A stretch of 64,000 nucleotides of DNA from Nonomuraea sp. NBC_00507 (GCF_036013525.1 NZ_CP107853.1:4836001-4900000); one strand, 5' to 3'. Positions 17,355-34,544 are shown, counted from the stretch's first letter. The notes: generated by a model not told the origin, from the sequence alone. Program-made: numbers and translations.

Positions 17355-18419
17355 ATGCCCCGCAGAACAACGGCTGCGGCCGCTGCCGGCCTGCTGGCGC
17401 TCACGTTGAGCGCGTGCACCAAGTCCGTCGGTGACGGCCCCGCGGACGCCGGCGCGTCCGCCCAGCAGCAGGTGGAGGCGACCTCTGGAGACGCGTCGCT
17501 GTGCACCCCGGAGCGGTACAACGGCGGTGTGCCCCAGCTCGACCTGAAGAACGTCACCGTGGGGTTCGCGCAGTCGGAGAAGGAGGCGAACCCGTTCCGG
17601 ATCACCGAGACGCAGTCGATCAAGGACGAGGCCGCGCAGCGAGGCATCAAGCTGATCACGACGAACGCGCAGTCGGACCTCAACAAGGAGATCGCCGACA
17701 TCCAGGGCATGATCGCCCAGGGCGCCAAGGTCCTGATCATCTCCCCGCTCAACTCCGAAGGGCTCGACCCCGCGCTCAAGGCGGCCCAGGATGCCAAAGT
17801 CCCGATCATGACGATCGACCGGCTGCTCACCACCAAAAAGGCCTGCGTCGACTACGTCGGCTGGATCGGCTCCGACTTCGTCAAGCAGGGCGCCCGAGCC
17901 GCCGATGCGATGATCACCGCGACGGGAGACAAGGGAGAGGTCGCGATCCTGCTCGGAGCCTCAGGGGTGAACGTCACCGTCGACCGGACCAAGGGGTTCA
18001 AGGATCAGCTCGCCGCGAAGGGCTCGGCGCTGAAGGTCGTGGCCGAGCAGACCGGCGACTTCACCCGTGAGAAGGGCCGCGCGGTCACCGAGCAGCTCAT
18101 CTCCGCCAACCCCGGTATCAGCGCCATCTACGCGGAGAACGACGAGATGGCCCTCGGCGCCGTCGCCGCGCTCAAGGCGGCGGGCAAGAAGCCGGGAGAC
18201 GTGAAGATCGTCACGATCGACGGCACTCGTGGCGCGGTCCAGGGCATCGTCGACGGCTGGATCGCCGCGGTCATCGAGTCGAACCCACGATTCGGACCAC
18301 TCGCCTTCCAGGCGCTCGAGAACTTCTACGCAGGCAAGGGCGTACCGGCGAAGACGATCATCTCCGACAAGGAGTACACCCCTGAGAACGCCAAGGTCGA
18401 ACTGCCGAACGCCTACTGA
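17355..18419 (+). CDS. sugar ABC transporter substrate-binding lipoprotein (YtfQ-like, CUT2)
   Basis: Type-1 periplasmic binding protein tethered as a lipoprotein: MPRRTTAAAAAGLLALTLSAC signal with lipobox LSAC. The mature domain (VGFAQSEKEANPFRITETQSIKDEA, IQGMIAQGAKVLIISPLNSEGLDPALKAAQDAKVPIMTIDR, IYAENDEMALGAVAALKAAGKKPGDVKIVTIDG) resembles the galactofuranose receptor YtfQ and other CUT2 receptors. I start it at the ATG at 17355, after GGAAGGAGGG; a TTG lies immediately before. An 86-nt longer frame has no sensible signal peptide. First transporter gene of the operon. Confidence 0.92.
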   Translation: MPRRTTAAAAAGLLALTLSACTKSVGDGPADAGASAQQQVEATSGDASLCTPERYNGGVPQLDLKNVTVGFAQSEKEANPFRITETQSIKDEAAQRGIKLITTNAQSDLNKEIADIQGMIAQGAKVLIISPLNSEGLDPALKAAQDAKVPIMTIDRLLTTKKACVDYVGWIGSDFVKQGARAADAMITATGDKGEVAILLGASGVNVTVDRTKGFKDQLAAKGSALKVVAEQTGDFTREKGRAVTEQLISANPGISAIYAENDEMALGAVAALKAAGKKPGDVKIVTIDGTRGAVQGIVDGWIAAVIESNPRFGPLAFQALENFYAGKGVPAKTIISDKEYTPENAKVELPNAY

Positions 18420-18469
18420 GCCCGGGGGCGGCCCGGACCGCCGCCCTCACGACGTCCGGGAGCGGGCAC

Positions 18470-20014
18470 ATGAATGAAGCGGTGTGCGAGGCGCACGCCA
18501 TCTCCAAGCGGTTCGGCGGGACCCTAGCCCTCGACTGCGTCTCGTTGCGGCTCGACGTCGGCGAGGCCCACGCGCTGGTGGGGGAGAACGGGGCGGGGAA
18601 GTCCACGCTCATCAAGGTGCTCACCGGGGTGCACCGCCCGGATGGCGGCACGATCCGCCACCTCGGCCGGCCGGTGTCCTTCTCCGGACCCGCCGACGCT
18701 CAGGACTCCGGGATCAGCACCATCTACCAGGAGGTCGAGCTCGCCCCGCTGCTGAGCGTGGCCGACAACCTCTTCCTCGGCAGGGAGCCGATCACCCGCT
18801 TGGGGCTGCTCGACCGGTCGCGGCTGCGGAGGGAAGCCACCGAGGTCCTCGCCCGGTACGGCGTGACCGTGGACGTCCGCCGGCCGCTCGGCGAGCTGGG
18901 CCTCGGCATCCGGCAGATGGTGGCGATCGCCCGCGCGGTCAGTGCGCGCGCCCGACTGGTGATCATGGATGAGCCGACCTCCTCACTGGCCCCGCGCGAG
19001 GTGGACCGGCTCGCGGATGTCATCGAGGTGCTGCGTGCGCAGGGCATCGCGATCCTCTACGTCACTCACAAGCTGGATGAGGTCTTCCGCGTCTGCCAGC
19101 GGGTCAGCGTCCTGCGTGACGGCCGTCTGGTCCGCACCGGTCTCGTCCGGGAGACCTCCCGCATCGGCCTGGTCGCCGCGATGCTCGGCCGGCCGGTGGC
19201 CGAGGTGCGCCGCCACGGCGTGACGAGCTTCGGCGAGGCCCACGAGGTGGGCCGCGCCGCGCCGGTTCTGCGGGCCGAGTCCCTGGTGCGCGAGCACGCT
19301 CTGCACGGTGTCTCCGTCGAGGTACGTCCGGGCGAGGTGGTGGGACTCGCGGGCCTGCTCGGCTCCGGCCGGTCAGAAACGGTGCGAGCGGTGTTCGGCG
19401 CCGACCCCCTCGACGCCGGATCGGTGGAGGTGGCGGGGCGCGCCCGCCGGCGCTGGAACCCCGCCATCGCCATCCGCTCGGGTGTCTGCATGGTGCCGGA
19501 GGACCGCAAGGCCGAGGGTGTCGTGCCGGGGCTGTCGGTCCGTGACAACATCACGCTGGCGGCACTGCCCCGCCTCACCCGGGGCGGGCTGGTGTCCCGC
19601 CGGGCGCGCGACCGCATCGTCGACGCATTCGTCCGCCGCCTCGGGATCAAGGTGTCCTCGCCCGACCAGAAGGTGGGCGAGCTGTCCGGCGGCAACCAGC
19701 AGAAGGTGCTGCTCGCCCGCATGCTCTGTCTCCATCCCGCGGTGCTGATCCTCGACGAGCCGACGCGGGGCATCGACATCGGCGCCAAGGCGGAGATTCA
19801 GGCGCTCATCGACGAGCTCGCTCATGAGGGCCTCGGCGTCCTGCTGGTGGCAGAGCTGGAGGAGATCGTGGAGGGCGCCGACACCGTCGTGGTCCTGCGG
19901 GACGGGACGGCGGCCGGCGTGCTCCGCGGTGCGGAGATCGGCGAGCGGCCGATCATGGAGCTGATCGCCGCGGCCGACTCGGATGGATCTGCCGGTGGGC
20001 GGTTCGATGACTGA
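18470..20014 (+). CDS. sugar ABC transporter ATP-binding protein, two-domain (CUT2, YtfR/RbsA-like)
   Basis: 514 residues with two nucleotide-binding domains. Domain 1: Walker A GENGAGKST, Q-loop STIYQEVELAPLLSV, Walker B LVIMDEPTSSL, H-loop VTHKLDEV, but a degenerate signature (GELGLGIRQMVAIARA). Domain 2: degenerate Walker A GLLGSGRSE, intact signature LSGGNQQKVLLARM, Walker B LILDEPTRGID, and AELEE where the H-loop histidine is expected. One competent and one impaired composite site is normal for this family. ATG at 18470; it overlaps the following permease by 8 nt. Confidence 0.93.
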   Translation: MNEAVCEAHAISKRFGGTLALDCVSLRLDVGEAHALVGENGAGKSTLIKVLTGVHRPDGGTIRHLGRPVSFSGPADAQDSGISTIYQEVELAPLLSVADNLFLGREPITRLGLLDRSRLRREATEVLARYGVTVDVRRPLGELGLGIRQMVAIARAVSARARLVIMDEPTSSLAPREVDRLADVIEVLRAQGIAILYVTHKLDEVFRVCQRVSVLRDGRLVRTGLVRETSRIGLVAAMLGRPVAEVRRHGVTSFGEAHEVGRAAPVLRAESLVREHALHGVSVEVRPGEVVGLAGLLGSGRSETVRAVFGADPLDAGSVEVAGRARRRWNPAIAIRSGVCMVPEDRKAEGVVPGLSVRDNITLAALPRLTRGGLVSRRARDRIVDAFVRRLGIKVSSPDQKVGELSGGNQQKVLLARMLCLHPAVLILDEPTRGIDIGAKAEIQALIDELAHEGLGVLLVAELEEIVEGADTVVVLRDGTAAGVLRGAEIGERPIMELIAAADSDGSAGGRFDD

Positions 20015-20996
20015 GCCGCCCAGCGGGACTCCCGCGCCCACCCTCGCCCGCGTGGCCGGCCGCACGGGCGCGGCGGGGCGGGTCACCTGGCTGCCCGATT
20101 ACGGGGTCTACCTCGCCCTCGGCGTCCTGCTGGCGTTCAACCTGGTGTTCACGCCGAACTTCGCCACCGTCGCGAACCTACGGCTCCAACTCGTCCAGGT
20201 AGCCCCGGTGGCCATCGTCGCCCTCGGCATGGCACTGGTGATCGGCACCGAAGGCATCGACCTGTCGGTCGGCTCCACGATGGCCATCGCCGCGGCGTTG
20301 CTGCCGCTCTACCTCGGCTACGGGCCCTGGCCCGCCATCGCCGTCGCGGTGCTCGCCGGTGCGGCCGTGGGACTCCTGAACGGGGGACTGGTCGCCTACG
20401 GCATCCAGCCGATCGTCGCCACCCTCGGGCTGCTCGTTGCCGGACGGGGGGCGGCGCTCGTGCTCGCGGACGGCCGGCTCGTCGAGATCTTCGACCCCAC
20501 GCTGGCCGCCATCGGCGGCGGGCAGGTGCTGGGGGTCCCACTGCCCGTGCTCATGGCCCTGACGGTCGCCGCCGCCGCCGGGTTCGTCCTGCGCCGCGCC
20601 GCGTTCGGCCGCAGGCTGCTGGCCGTGGGAGGCAACCGGCCCGCCGCGCTCCTGGCCGGCCTGCCCGTACGGCGGACGCTGGTCACCGTCTATGTGATCA
20701 GCGGGGTGCTCGCAGCTATGGCCGGAGTGCTCACCACCGGGCGGCAGAGCGCGAGCGACCCCTCGTTCACCGGGCTGCTGATCGAGCTGAGCGCCATCAC
20801 CGCCGTGGTCGTGGGGGGCACGCCCCTTGCCGGAGGCCGCGTCCGGATCCTCGGCACGCTGATGGGGGCGCTGCTGATGCAGCTCATCATCGCCACGGTC
20901 ATCCAGCACGACCTGCACGACTCGACCGCCCGGATGATCCAGGCGGCGATCATCGTGGCCGCCGTGTACGCACAGCGAGACAGGAGCGGGACGTGA
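20007..20996 (+). CDS. sugar ABC transporter permease (CUT2, YtfT-like)
   Basis: Branched-chain/ribose-type permease with 8-10 membrane segments. Seen: the CUT2 signature VIGTEGIDLSVGSTMAIAAA, GLLNGGLVAYGIQPIVATLGLLVAGRG, and the ATPase-docking loop NRPAALLAGLPVRRTLVTVYVISG. I prefer ATG 20007, which overlaps the ATPase stop, over ATG 19983. A 4-nt overlap leads into the second permease; with two distinct permeases the channel is a heterodimer, as in YtfT-YjfF and RhaP-RhaQ. Confidence 0.92.
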   Translation: MTEPPSGTPAPTLARVAGRTGAAGRVTWLPDYGVYLALGVLLAFNLVFTPNFATVANLRLQLVQVAPVAIVALGMALVIGTEGIDLSVGSTMAIAAALLPLYLGYGPWPAIAVAVLAGAAVGLLNGGLVAYGIQPIVATLGLLVAGRGAALVLADGRLVEIFDPTLAAIGGGQVLGVPLPVLMALTVAAAAGFVLRRAAFGRRLLAVGGNRPAALLAGLPVRRTLVTVYVISGVLAAMAGVLTTGRQSASDPSFTGLLIELSAITAVVVGGTPLAGGRVRILGTLMGALLMQLIIATVIQHDLHDSTARMIQAAIIVAAVYAQRDRSGT

Positions 20997-22003
20997 CGAC
21001 CGGACAGGCCGAGCGTGCCGCCCCCTTCTCTCCGACCGCCGGCACCGGGCGAACGCGGCTGGCGGCACTCGCCCGGCGGCACGGGGCCGCCCTGGTGCTC
21101 GTCCTCGTCGTCCTCCTCGGGTCGCTGACCTTCGGCTCGAGCTTCACCGGCCCGGGGAACCTCAGCGCCATCGCGCTGGACGCCTCCTACCTGCTGCTGG
21201 TCGCGACAGGCATGACGTTCGTGATCCTCTCGGGCGGGATCGACCTGTCCGTCGGATCGGTTCTCGCACTGTCCGGCGTCCTGGCGGCGTACGGCTCCCG
21301 CTGGGGGACGGCGGGCGCGGTCCTGCTGCCCCTGGCGGTCTGCGGGCTGATCGGCCTGGTGAACGGGCTGCTGATCGGACGAGCCCGGCTGGCGCCGTTC
21401 GTCGTCACCCTGGCGACCCTGCTGTTCGCCAGAGGGCTGGCCTTCGCGGTCTCACAGGAGGGTAACCAGGTCTACATCATCCCGGCCGATCTGGCCCTCA
21501 CCCGGATCGGACAGGCCAGTGTTCTCGGCGTCGGCGTCCCGGTGCTGATCGCCCTCGCGGTCTTCGCCGCGGCCGGCGTGGTGCTCAACCGCACCCGGTT
21601 CGGCCTGCGGGTCTTCGCCGCCGGGAACGGGGACGGGCACGCCGCCGAGCTCATGGGGCTCCCGGTGGCCCGCATCCGGGTCCGCGTCTACGTGCTGAGC
21701 TCCCTGCTGGCCGGCCTCGCGGGAGTCCTCATCGCCGCGCAGACCGCCTCAGGGCTCCCCACCCTCGGCGAGGGCAGGGAACTGGAGGCCATCGCGGCCG
21801 TCGTGATCGGCGGCACGCTGCTCACCGGCGGCGCCGGCTCGCTCGGGGGGACCCTCGCGGGCGTGCTGCTGCTCAAGGTGATCCAGAACCTGATCAACCA
21901 GGTGGGCACGCTCAGCTCCGCCTACCAGCAGGTGGTCAGCGGCACCTTCCTCGTCCTGGTCGTACTCGTCCAGGCCGCCCTGGCAAGGAGGAGACGACAG
22001 TGA
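20993..22003 (+). CDS. sugar ABC transporter permease (CUT2, YjfF-like)
   Basis: Second half of the heterodimeric channel, 336 residues. Signature FVILSGGIDLSVGSVLALSGV, then GLVNGLLIGRARLAPFVVTLATLLFARGLAF and the coupling loop DGHAAELMGLPVARIRVRVYVLSS. GTG at 20993 overlaps the preceding stop (GTGA), and its own stop overlaps the GTG of the oxidoreductase gene. The GxxLxGGxGSxxGT segment near the C-terminus is typical of this permease family. Confidence 0.92.
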   Translation: MTTGQAERAAPFSPTAGTGRTRLAALARRHGAALVLVLVVLLGSLTFGSSFTGPGNLSAIALDASYLLLVATGMTFVILSGGIDLSVGSVLALSGVLAAYGSRWGTAGAVLLPLAVCGLIGLVNGLLIGRARLAPFVVTLATLLFARGLAFAVSQEGNQVYIIPADLALTRIGQASVLGVGVPVLIALAVFAAAGVVLNRTRFGLRVFAAGNGDGHAAELMGLPVARIRVRVYVLSSLLAGLAGVLIAAQTASGLPTLGEGRELEAIAAVVIGGTLLTGGAGSLGGTLAGVLLLKVIQNLINQVGTLSSAYQQVVSGTFLVLVVLVQAALARRRRQ

Positions 22004-22998
22004 ACGGCAATCGGACCAGGGTCGCGGTGGTCGGCACCGGCGACTGGTGGGGCTTCCACCACGCCCGCGTGTTCTCCGGCCACGAGGACGCCGAGCTGCG
22101 CGCCATCGTGGGGCGGACCGAGAAGCGAACCATCGAGCGCGCCCGGCGGTTCGGCGTGCGCCCCTATCTCGACGTGGAGGAGATGATCGCCCGGGAGCGG
22201 CCCGACCTGATCTCCGTGTGCCTGCCGAACGAAGACCATTTCGCCACCACCCGGCTGCTGGTCGAGGCGGGGATCCCGCTGCTGGTCGAGAAGCCGCTGG
22301 TCTTCTCGCTCGAGGAGGCGGACGTCCTGATCGCCGAGGCCGAGGCCCGCCGGCTCTTCTTCGCCATCAACTTCAACCACCGCTACGCCCGTCCCGTGCG
22401 GCTGGCGGCGGCGGCGATCGAGCGCGGTGAGCTGGGCCGGCTGGTCTTCGCGACCTGGCGATTCGGCGGAGAGGCGGGCACCAGCCAGCACCCTCACGCC
22501 AACCTCATCGAGACCCAGTGCCACGGCTTCGACATGGTCGAGCACCTGTGCGGCCCGATCTCGTCCGTGACGGCCCAGATGACCGGCGGGCCGCCGTACA
22601 CGACGATGGCGATCGCCGTGCGGTTCGCGAGCGGGGCGGTGGGGACGCTCCTCGGCACGTACGACTCGTCGTACGCCTACCCGGGAACCCACCTGCTGGA
22701 GATCAACGGCACCGGCGGCCGGATCCTCGTCGAGGACACCGTCCGCCGCTACACCTACACGCCGGCCGGGGACGAGACGAGCCGGGTGTGGCAGGCGGGC
22801 TACTTCAACGACGCCGACCGGGGCTTCCACGCCACCTTCGACCGGCACGTCGACGAGGTGCTCGCCGCCCTGCGCGCCGGCGACCCGCCGCCCGTCCACG
22901 CCCGCGCCGGGCGTCGCGCGCTCGAGCTCGCGCACGCCGTGATCCGCTCGTACGAGTCGGGGAAGCGAGTGGACACCGCCCCCGGAGAGATGACGTGA
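22000..22998 (+). CDS. Gfo/Idh/MocA-family NAD(P)-dependent oxidoreductase
   Basis: Cytoplasmic sugar or cyclitol dehydrogenase, 332 residues. Rossmann motif VAVVGTGDWWGFHHARVF, SVCLPNEDHFATTRLLVEAG, the catalytic-lysine motif LVEKPLV, NFNHRYARPVRLA, and the acid/base region in HGFDMVEHLCGP. It sits between two complete transporters and shares 4-nt overlaps with both neighbours, so it probably works on the imported sugar. Members include ThuB-type 3-keto-sugar dehydrogenases, inositol dehydrogenases and glucose-fructose oxidoreductases. A 3-keto reductase role would tie in with the ThuA and DUF1080 genes 20 kb away; this is speculation. Confidence 0.9.
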   Translation: MNGNRTRVAVVGTGDWWGFHHARVFSGHEDAELRAIVGRTEKRTIERARRFGVRPYLDVEEMIARERPDLISVCLPNEDHFATTRLLVEAGIPLLVEKPLVFSLEEADVLIAEAEARRLFFAINFNHRYARPVRLAAAAIERGELGRLVFATWRFGGEAGTSQHPHANLIETQCHGFDMVEHLCGPISSVTAQMTGGPPYTTMAIAVRFASGAVGTLLGTYDSSYAYPGTHLLEINGTGGRILVEDTVRRYTYTPAGDETSRVWQAGYFNDADRGFHATFDRHVDEVLAALRAGDPPPVHARAGRRALELAHAVIRSYESGKRVDTAPGEMT

Positions 22999-24008
22999 CC
23001 GCCGAGGCCGGGGCGCCGCGCCGCCTGGGCGGCGATCCGCTGCGGCTCGCGCTGCTGGCCATCCGGCTCGGCCCGGCGCTGATCCTGCTGCTCCTCGTCG
23101 TGATCATGAGCATGTTGTCACCCGCCTTCCTCACCATGCTCAACCTGGGCAACGTGCTGGCGCAGAGCGCGGTGATCGCGGTGCTCGCCATCGGGCAGCT
23201 CCTGGTGATCCTCACCCGGGGGATCGACTTGTCCGTAGGATCGACGCTGGCGCTCGCCTCCGTGACCGGGGCCCTGGTTTACTCCGCCGCACCGTCGGGA
23301 CCGGTCGTCGTCCTCGCCATGCTGGCCACCGGCATGGCAGTCGGCGCGATCAACGGCATGGGCTACGTTCTGGGCCGGCTGCCCCACCCCTTCATCATCA
23401 CGCTCGCCACCCTGAGCGCGGCACGGGGCCTCGCCCTGTGGCTGTCGGGCGGGCAACCCCAGCAGGGCATGCCCGAGATCGTCCAGACGATGGGCGGCGG
23501 CTCGGCAGGCTGGCTGCCGTATTCGGCCTTCCTGGTCGCCGCAGTGGCGCTGACCGTCGTCCTGCTCACCACGCGCATGGTGTGGGGACGCTGGATCTAC
23601 GCCGTCGGCGGGAACCCGGAGGGAGCCCGGCGGGCGGCGATTCCCGTCGACCGGGTGGTGATCTCGGTGTACGTCCTGAGCGGCCTGGCCGCCGGGATCG
23701 CCGCGATCGTCACCTCCGGCCGGCTCAACGCCGGCTCGCCGACCTTCGGCGACCTGGCCGAGCTCGACTCGATCGCCGCGGTGGTCATAGGGGGCGCGAG
23801 CTTCCTCGGCGGCCGGGGCGGCGTAGGCAACGCTCTCGTGGGAGCACTCATGATCGGGATCATCCGGAACGGCATGAACCTGCTCGACGTCGACGCATTT
23901 CTGCAGCCGATCGTCATCGGCGTCGTCATCGTCGTGGCCGTCGAGTCCGACGTCATCCGCGGGCGGCTGGAAAGCCGCTTCCGCGTCGTGCAGGCGGCGC
24001 GGTCATGA
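22995..24008 (+). CDS. sugar ABC transporter permease (CUT2), second system
   Basis: 337 residues from GTG 22995, which overlaps the oxidoreductase stop (GTGA). The frame runs much further upstream in antisense-like sequence; the GTG is chosen because the membrane protein begins there (RLALLAIRLGPALILLLLVVIM). Signature LVILTRGIDLSVGSTLALASV, GAINGMGYVLGRLPHPFIITLATLSAARGLALW, coupling loop GARRAAIPVDRVVISVYVLSG. Only one permease is present, so this second importer should be a homodimer, as in fructose- or ribose-type FrcBCA systems. Confidence 0.92.
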   Translation: MTAEAGAPRRLGGDPLRLALLAIRLGPALILLLLVVIMSMLSPAFLTMLNLGNVLAQSAVIAVLAIGQLLVILTRGIDLSVGSTLALASVTGALVYSAAPSGPVVVLAMLATGMAVGAINGMGYVLGRLPHPFIITLATLSAARGLALWLSGGQPQQGMPEIVQTMGGGSAGWLPYSAFLVAAVALTVVLLTTRMVWGRWIYAVGGNPEGARRAAIPVDRVVISVYVLSGLAAGIAAIVTSGRLNAGSPTFGDLAELDSIAAVVIGGASFLGGRGGVGNALVGALMIGIIRNGMNLLDVDAFLQPIVIGVVIVVAVESDVIRGRLESRFRVVQAARS

Positions 24009-24754
24009 GGCCCGCCCTGGCCGTTCGCGGCGCCACCAAGCGCTTCGGCGCAGTTCTCGCCCTCGACGGCGTGGATCTGGAGGTGTTCCCCGGCGAGGTG
24101 CTCGCTCTCCTCGGCGACAACGGGGCGGGGAAGTCCACGCTGATCAAGTGCATCAGCGGCGTGCACCGGCTGGACGCGGGATCCATCGAGATGGGCGGGG
24201 TCGCGGTGACGACCGGCTCGCCCGCCGCCGCCCGAGCCCTCGGGATCGAGACCGTCTACCAGGACCTCGCGCTGTTCGACAATCTGGATCCCGTCGCGAA
24301 CTTCTACGCCGGGCGGGAGATCGCCGGGCCGCGCTGGCTTCCCCGCGGCCTGCGGCTGCTGCGCCGCCGGGACATGTCCCGGGCGACGGGTGAGTTGCTG
24401 ACACGCCTCCAGGTCGGGATCGCCGACCCCCACGCCACGGTCGGTCTGATGTCCGGAGGCCAGCGGCAGGCCATCGCCGTGGCCAGGGCCGCGGCGTTCG
24501 CGTCCAAGGTCGTGATTCTCGACGAGCCGACGGCAGCGCTCGGGCTGCGCGAGTCGCGGCGAGTGCTCGATCTCATCCTGCGCCTACGCGAGGAGGGCCA
24601 CGCCGTCATCGTCATCTCCCATGCCATGGATCACGTGATCGAGATAGCCGACCGAGCCGCGGTGCTGCGGCGCGGTCGCAAAGTCGGCGAGATGAGACCT
24701 ACGCCGGACAACCGGCAGGCGATCGTCTCGCTCATCGTCGGAGGCGACTCGTGA
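24005..24754 (+). CDS. sugar ABC transporter ATP-binding protein, single domain (FrcA-like)
   Basis: 249 residues: Walker A GDNGAGKST, Q-loop ETVYQDLALFDNLD, signature MSGGQRQAIAVARAAAF, Walker B VVILDEPTAALG, H-loop VISHAMDHVI. The single-domain form matches FrcA/XylG-short ATPases and differs from the two-domain ATPase of the first importer. ATG at 24005 overlaps the permease stop by 4 nt; its stop overlaps the GTG of the receptor gene. Confidence 0.92.
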   Translation: MRPALAVRGATKRFGAVLALDGVDLEVFPGEVLALLGDNGAGKSTLIKCISGVHRLDAGSIEMGGVAVTTGSPAAARALGIETVYQDLALFDNLDPVANFYAGREIAGPRWLPRGLRLLRRRDMSRATGELLTRLQVGIADPHATVGLMSGGQRQAIAVARAAAFASKVVILDEPTAALGLRESRRVLDLILRLREEGHAVIVISHAMDHVIEIADRAAVLRRGRKVGEMRPTPDNRQAIVSLIVGGDS

Positions 24755-25761
24755 CCTCCCTCCGGCGTTCCGCGCCACCGCCCCTCCCGAAAGTGATGAG
24801 AACGATGGCACCACACCTCCGGTCAGCCTCGCTGGCCCTCGCACTGGCCCTCTGTCTCGGCGCCTGCTCCACCGGCTCCGGTACGTCCACGACTGGGGCG
24901 TCTCCCGGCGCCGCCGAACCGATCAAAGTTGGATTCATCACGAAGTTCCCCGTCGACTTCTACGACACCATGGTCGACGCGGTGAAGACCTGGAACCGCG
25001 ATCATCCAGACGTCGAGGTCCTCTTCGGCCAGGGCAAGAGCGGCACGGACGACGAAGGCGAGACGGCCCAGATCGAGTCGATGCTCGCCAAGGGGGTCAA
25101 GGCCATCGCGATCACGCCGACCAGCCCGAACCTCCAGAACGTTCTGCAGAAGGCCGTGGACGCCGGGGTCAAGGTCGTCCTGGTGGACAACGACATCCCC
25201 GGCTGGGCAGGTAAGTCGTCGGTGGTGGCGACCGACAATCTCGCGGGCGGCAAGCTGGCGGGTGCCTGGCTCGCCGAGCGCGTCAAGCCCGGCTCGACGA
25301 TCGCCGTGCTGCAGGGGCGGCTGGGCAACCCCTCGCTCGACGACCGCGTCACCGGCATGCTGTCCACGCTCGGTGACGGGGTCACCGTGGTCTCCAAACC
25401 CGCCACCGACTGCGACCAGACCAAGGGGCTCAACGCCGCCCAGGACATCCTGGCCGCTCATCCCGGCATCGCCGCCATCTATGGGGCCTGCGGGCCGCCG
25501 ATCCTCGGCGCCCTCCAGGCCGTCAAGTCGGCCGGCAAGAAGCCGGGCGAGCTCGTGCTGGTGGGCTTCGACGCCTCACCGGGCGAGCTGAAGGCCATCG
25601 CCGGAGGTGAGGTCGCGGCGTCGGTCGCCCAGTTCCCCGCCAAGATGGGCTCGGCCGGTATCGAGACCGCGGTCGCCGCGGCCCGGGGCCAGAAGGTCCC
25701 GGCGATCATCGACACCGGCACAGAGATGGTGACGAAGGAGAACGTCACGGGCTTCCAGTGA
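24751..25761 (+). CDS. sugar ABC transporter substrate-binding lipoprotein, second system
   Basis: Type-1 periplasmic binding protein. A long signal region ends at lipobox LGAC (Cys near residue 39); then IKVGFITKFPVDFYDTMVDAVKTWNRDHPDVEVLFGQG, ESMLAKGVKAIAITPTSPNLQNVLQKAVDAGVKVVLVDNDI, GLNAAQDILAAHPGIAAIYGACG and LVLVGFDASPGELKAI. The GTG at 24751 has GGAGG six bases upstream and overlaps the ATPase stop, so I keep it over ATGs at 24796 and 24805. Last gene of an operon of ten genes that starts at the kinase. Confidence 0.9.
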   Translation: MTSLRRSAPPPLPKVMRTMAPHLRSASLALALALCLGACSTGSGTSTTGASPGAAEPIKVGFITKFPVDFYDTMVDAVKTWNRDHPDVEVLFGQGKSGTDDEGETAQIESMLAKGVKAIAITPTSPNLQNVLQKAVDAGVKVVLVDNDIPGWAGKSSVVATDNLAGGKLAGAWLAERVKPGSTIAVLQGRLGNPSLDDRVTGMLSTLGDGVTVVSKPATDCDQTKGLNAAQDILAAHPGIAAIYGACGPPILGALQAVKSAGKKPGELVLVGFDASPGELKAIAGGEVAASVAQFPAKMGSAGIETAVAAARGQKVPAIIDTGTEMVTKENVTGFQ

Positions 25762-25915
25762 CGCCGCAGGCACAGGAGCCAACGGCACCACCACCACGTT
25801 CGGCTTCACCGCCAACGGCACAGCGCCACGCCAGCCCTCTTCTGCAGCGCCTCCCGACCCGATGACGGTGCGGCGACGCGCCGGCCCGACCGCGGCACCC
25901 ACGTAGGGAAGAGCG

Positions 25916-25962
25916 GGCCTGCGGGGATTTTGCCGGTCTCAGTGCGGTGATCCTCGCAGGCC
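25916..25962. terminator. bidirectional hairpin between convergent genes
   Basis: GGCCTGCGGGGAT pairs with ATCCTCGCAGGCC (13 bp including one G-T pair) around a loop of about 21 nt. It lies between the end of the sugar transporter operon (+) and the end of the glycoside hydrolase gene (-). No U-tract, as is common in actinomycetes. Confidence 0.6.
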
Positions 25963-25968
25963 ATCGGG

Positions 25969-27822
<1,854 letters not shown>

Positions 27823-28032
27823 TCACGGACGGCGGCAAGCTTCCGCTCCTCCGAAGTGGTGCGGGCCGGAGTAACTCAAGGCACGCCGCACCGCCGCCGC
27901 GGGTGACGGGCTCAGGCGGGCGCCACTGGGAGCGTGGAGCGCAGGTCAGCAGGGTGAGTTGGTCTGGGTGAGGAGGTAGCCACCTTGCGGACTCAGTGTG
28001 GAAACCACCAAGAAACATGTCAAGACCGCGGA

Positions 28033-28044
28033 CGAATCGGTTCG
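28033..28044. promoter_or_regulatory. CGAATCGGTTCG palindrome
   Basis: Near-perfect 12-bp dyad 9 nt upstream of the -35 of the minus-strand hydrolase gene. Related sites: CGAACCGGTTCG at 36626, CGAATCGATTCG within 36396-36409, and CGAATCGTTCCG at 34669. Confidence 0.4.
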
Positions 28045-28109
28045 ATGGCATGATCGGCACCCCGGAGGCGGGTGCGCTGGTACGTCCCGGTCACGCCACG
28101 CCGCCACGG

Positions 28110-28124
28110 GATGAACGTTTCATC
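28110..28124. promoter_or_regulatory. GATGAA-N3-TTCATC operator, copy 1
   Basis: GATGAACGTTTCATC has perfect half-sites around CGT. It is identical, over the 17 bases GGGATGAACGTTTCATC, to the complement of the copy at 36571. It lies 86 nt upstream of the -35 of the minus-strand hydrolase gene. Confidence 0.6.
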
Positions 28125-28306
28125 ACTTGGCCCCGCCGCGACAGTGCGACCGCTCCCGGCCGGCCCTGCTCAGGTCACTTCGGCATGCGGCGGAATCGTG
28201 ACGCAGGAGAGCGGGCCCTTGACGGATCTTCTGGCGTCATGTTTGCTCCCGCCACACCACCACCTCAGTCGCCTGCGTGGAAGGAGCACTCGATTCGCCA
28301 CCGTGA

Positions 28307-32931
<4,625 letters not shown>

Positions 32932-33020
32932 TTCGGTTCTCCAAGCCCATGGGGGGGCATCGCCGGGGCGACTCATCACCCCGGCGATGGCGCGTCGTCA
33001 GCTGTCGCAGGCTGTCACGA

Positions 33021-34454
<1,434 letters not shown>

Positions 34455-34516
34455 TCAACGCCGCCGTAATCGCATCTCCTTTCTTTCGCGCGGCTGGAGG
34501 CGACGGTGCAGCGGAG

Positions 34517-34544
34517 CAAATATGACCGTGACAAGACCTGTCAA
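34517..34544 (-). promoter_or_regulatory. promoter of the CE1-like esterase gene
   Basis: On the minus strand, TTGACA, a 16-nt spacer and TATTTG, followed by GCTCC. The same layout with very similar flanks (GAGCCTTGACAGG before, GCTCC after) is found ahead of the GH54 gene. Confidence 0.6.
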
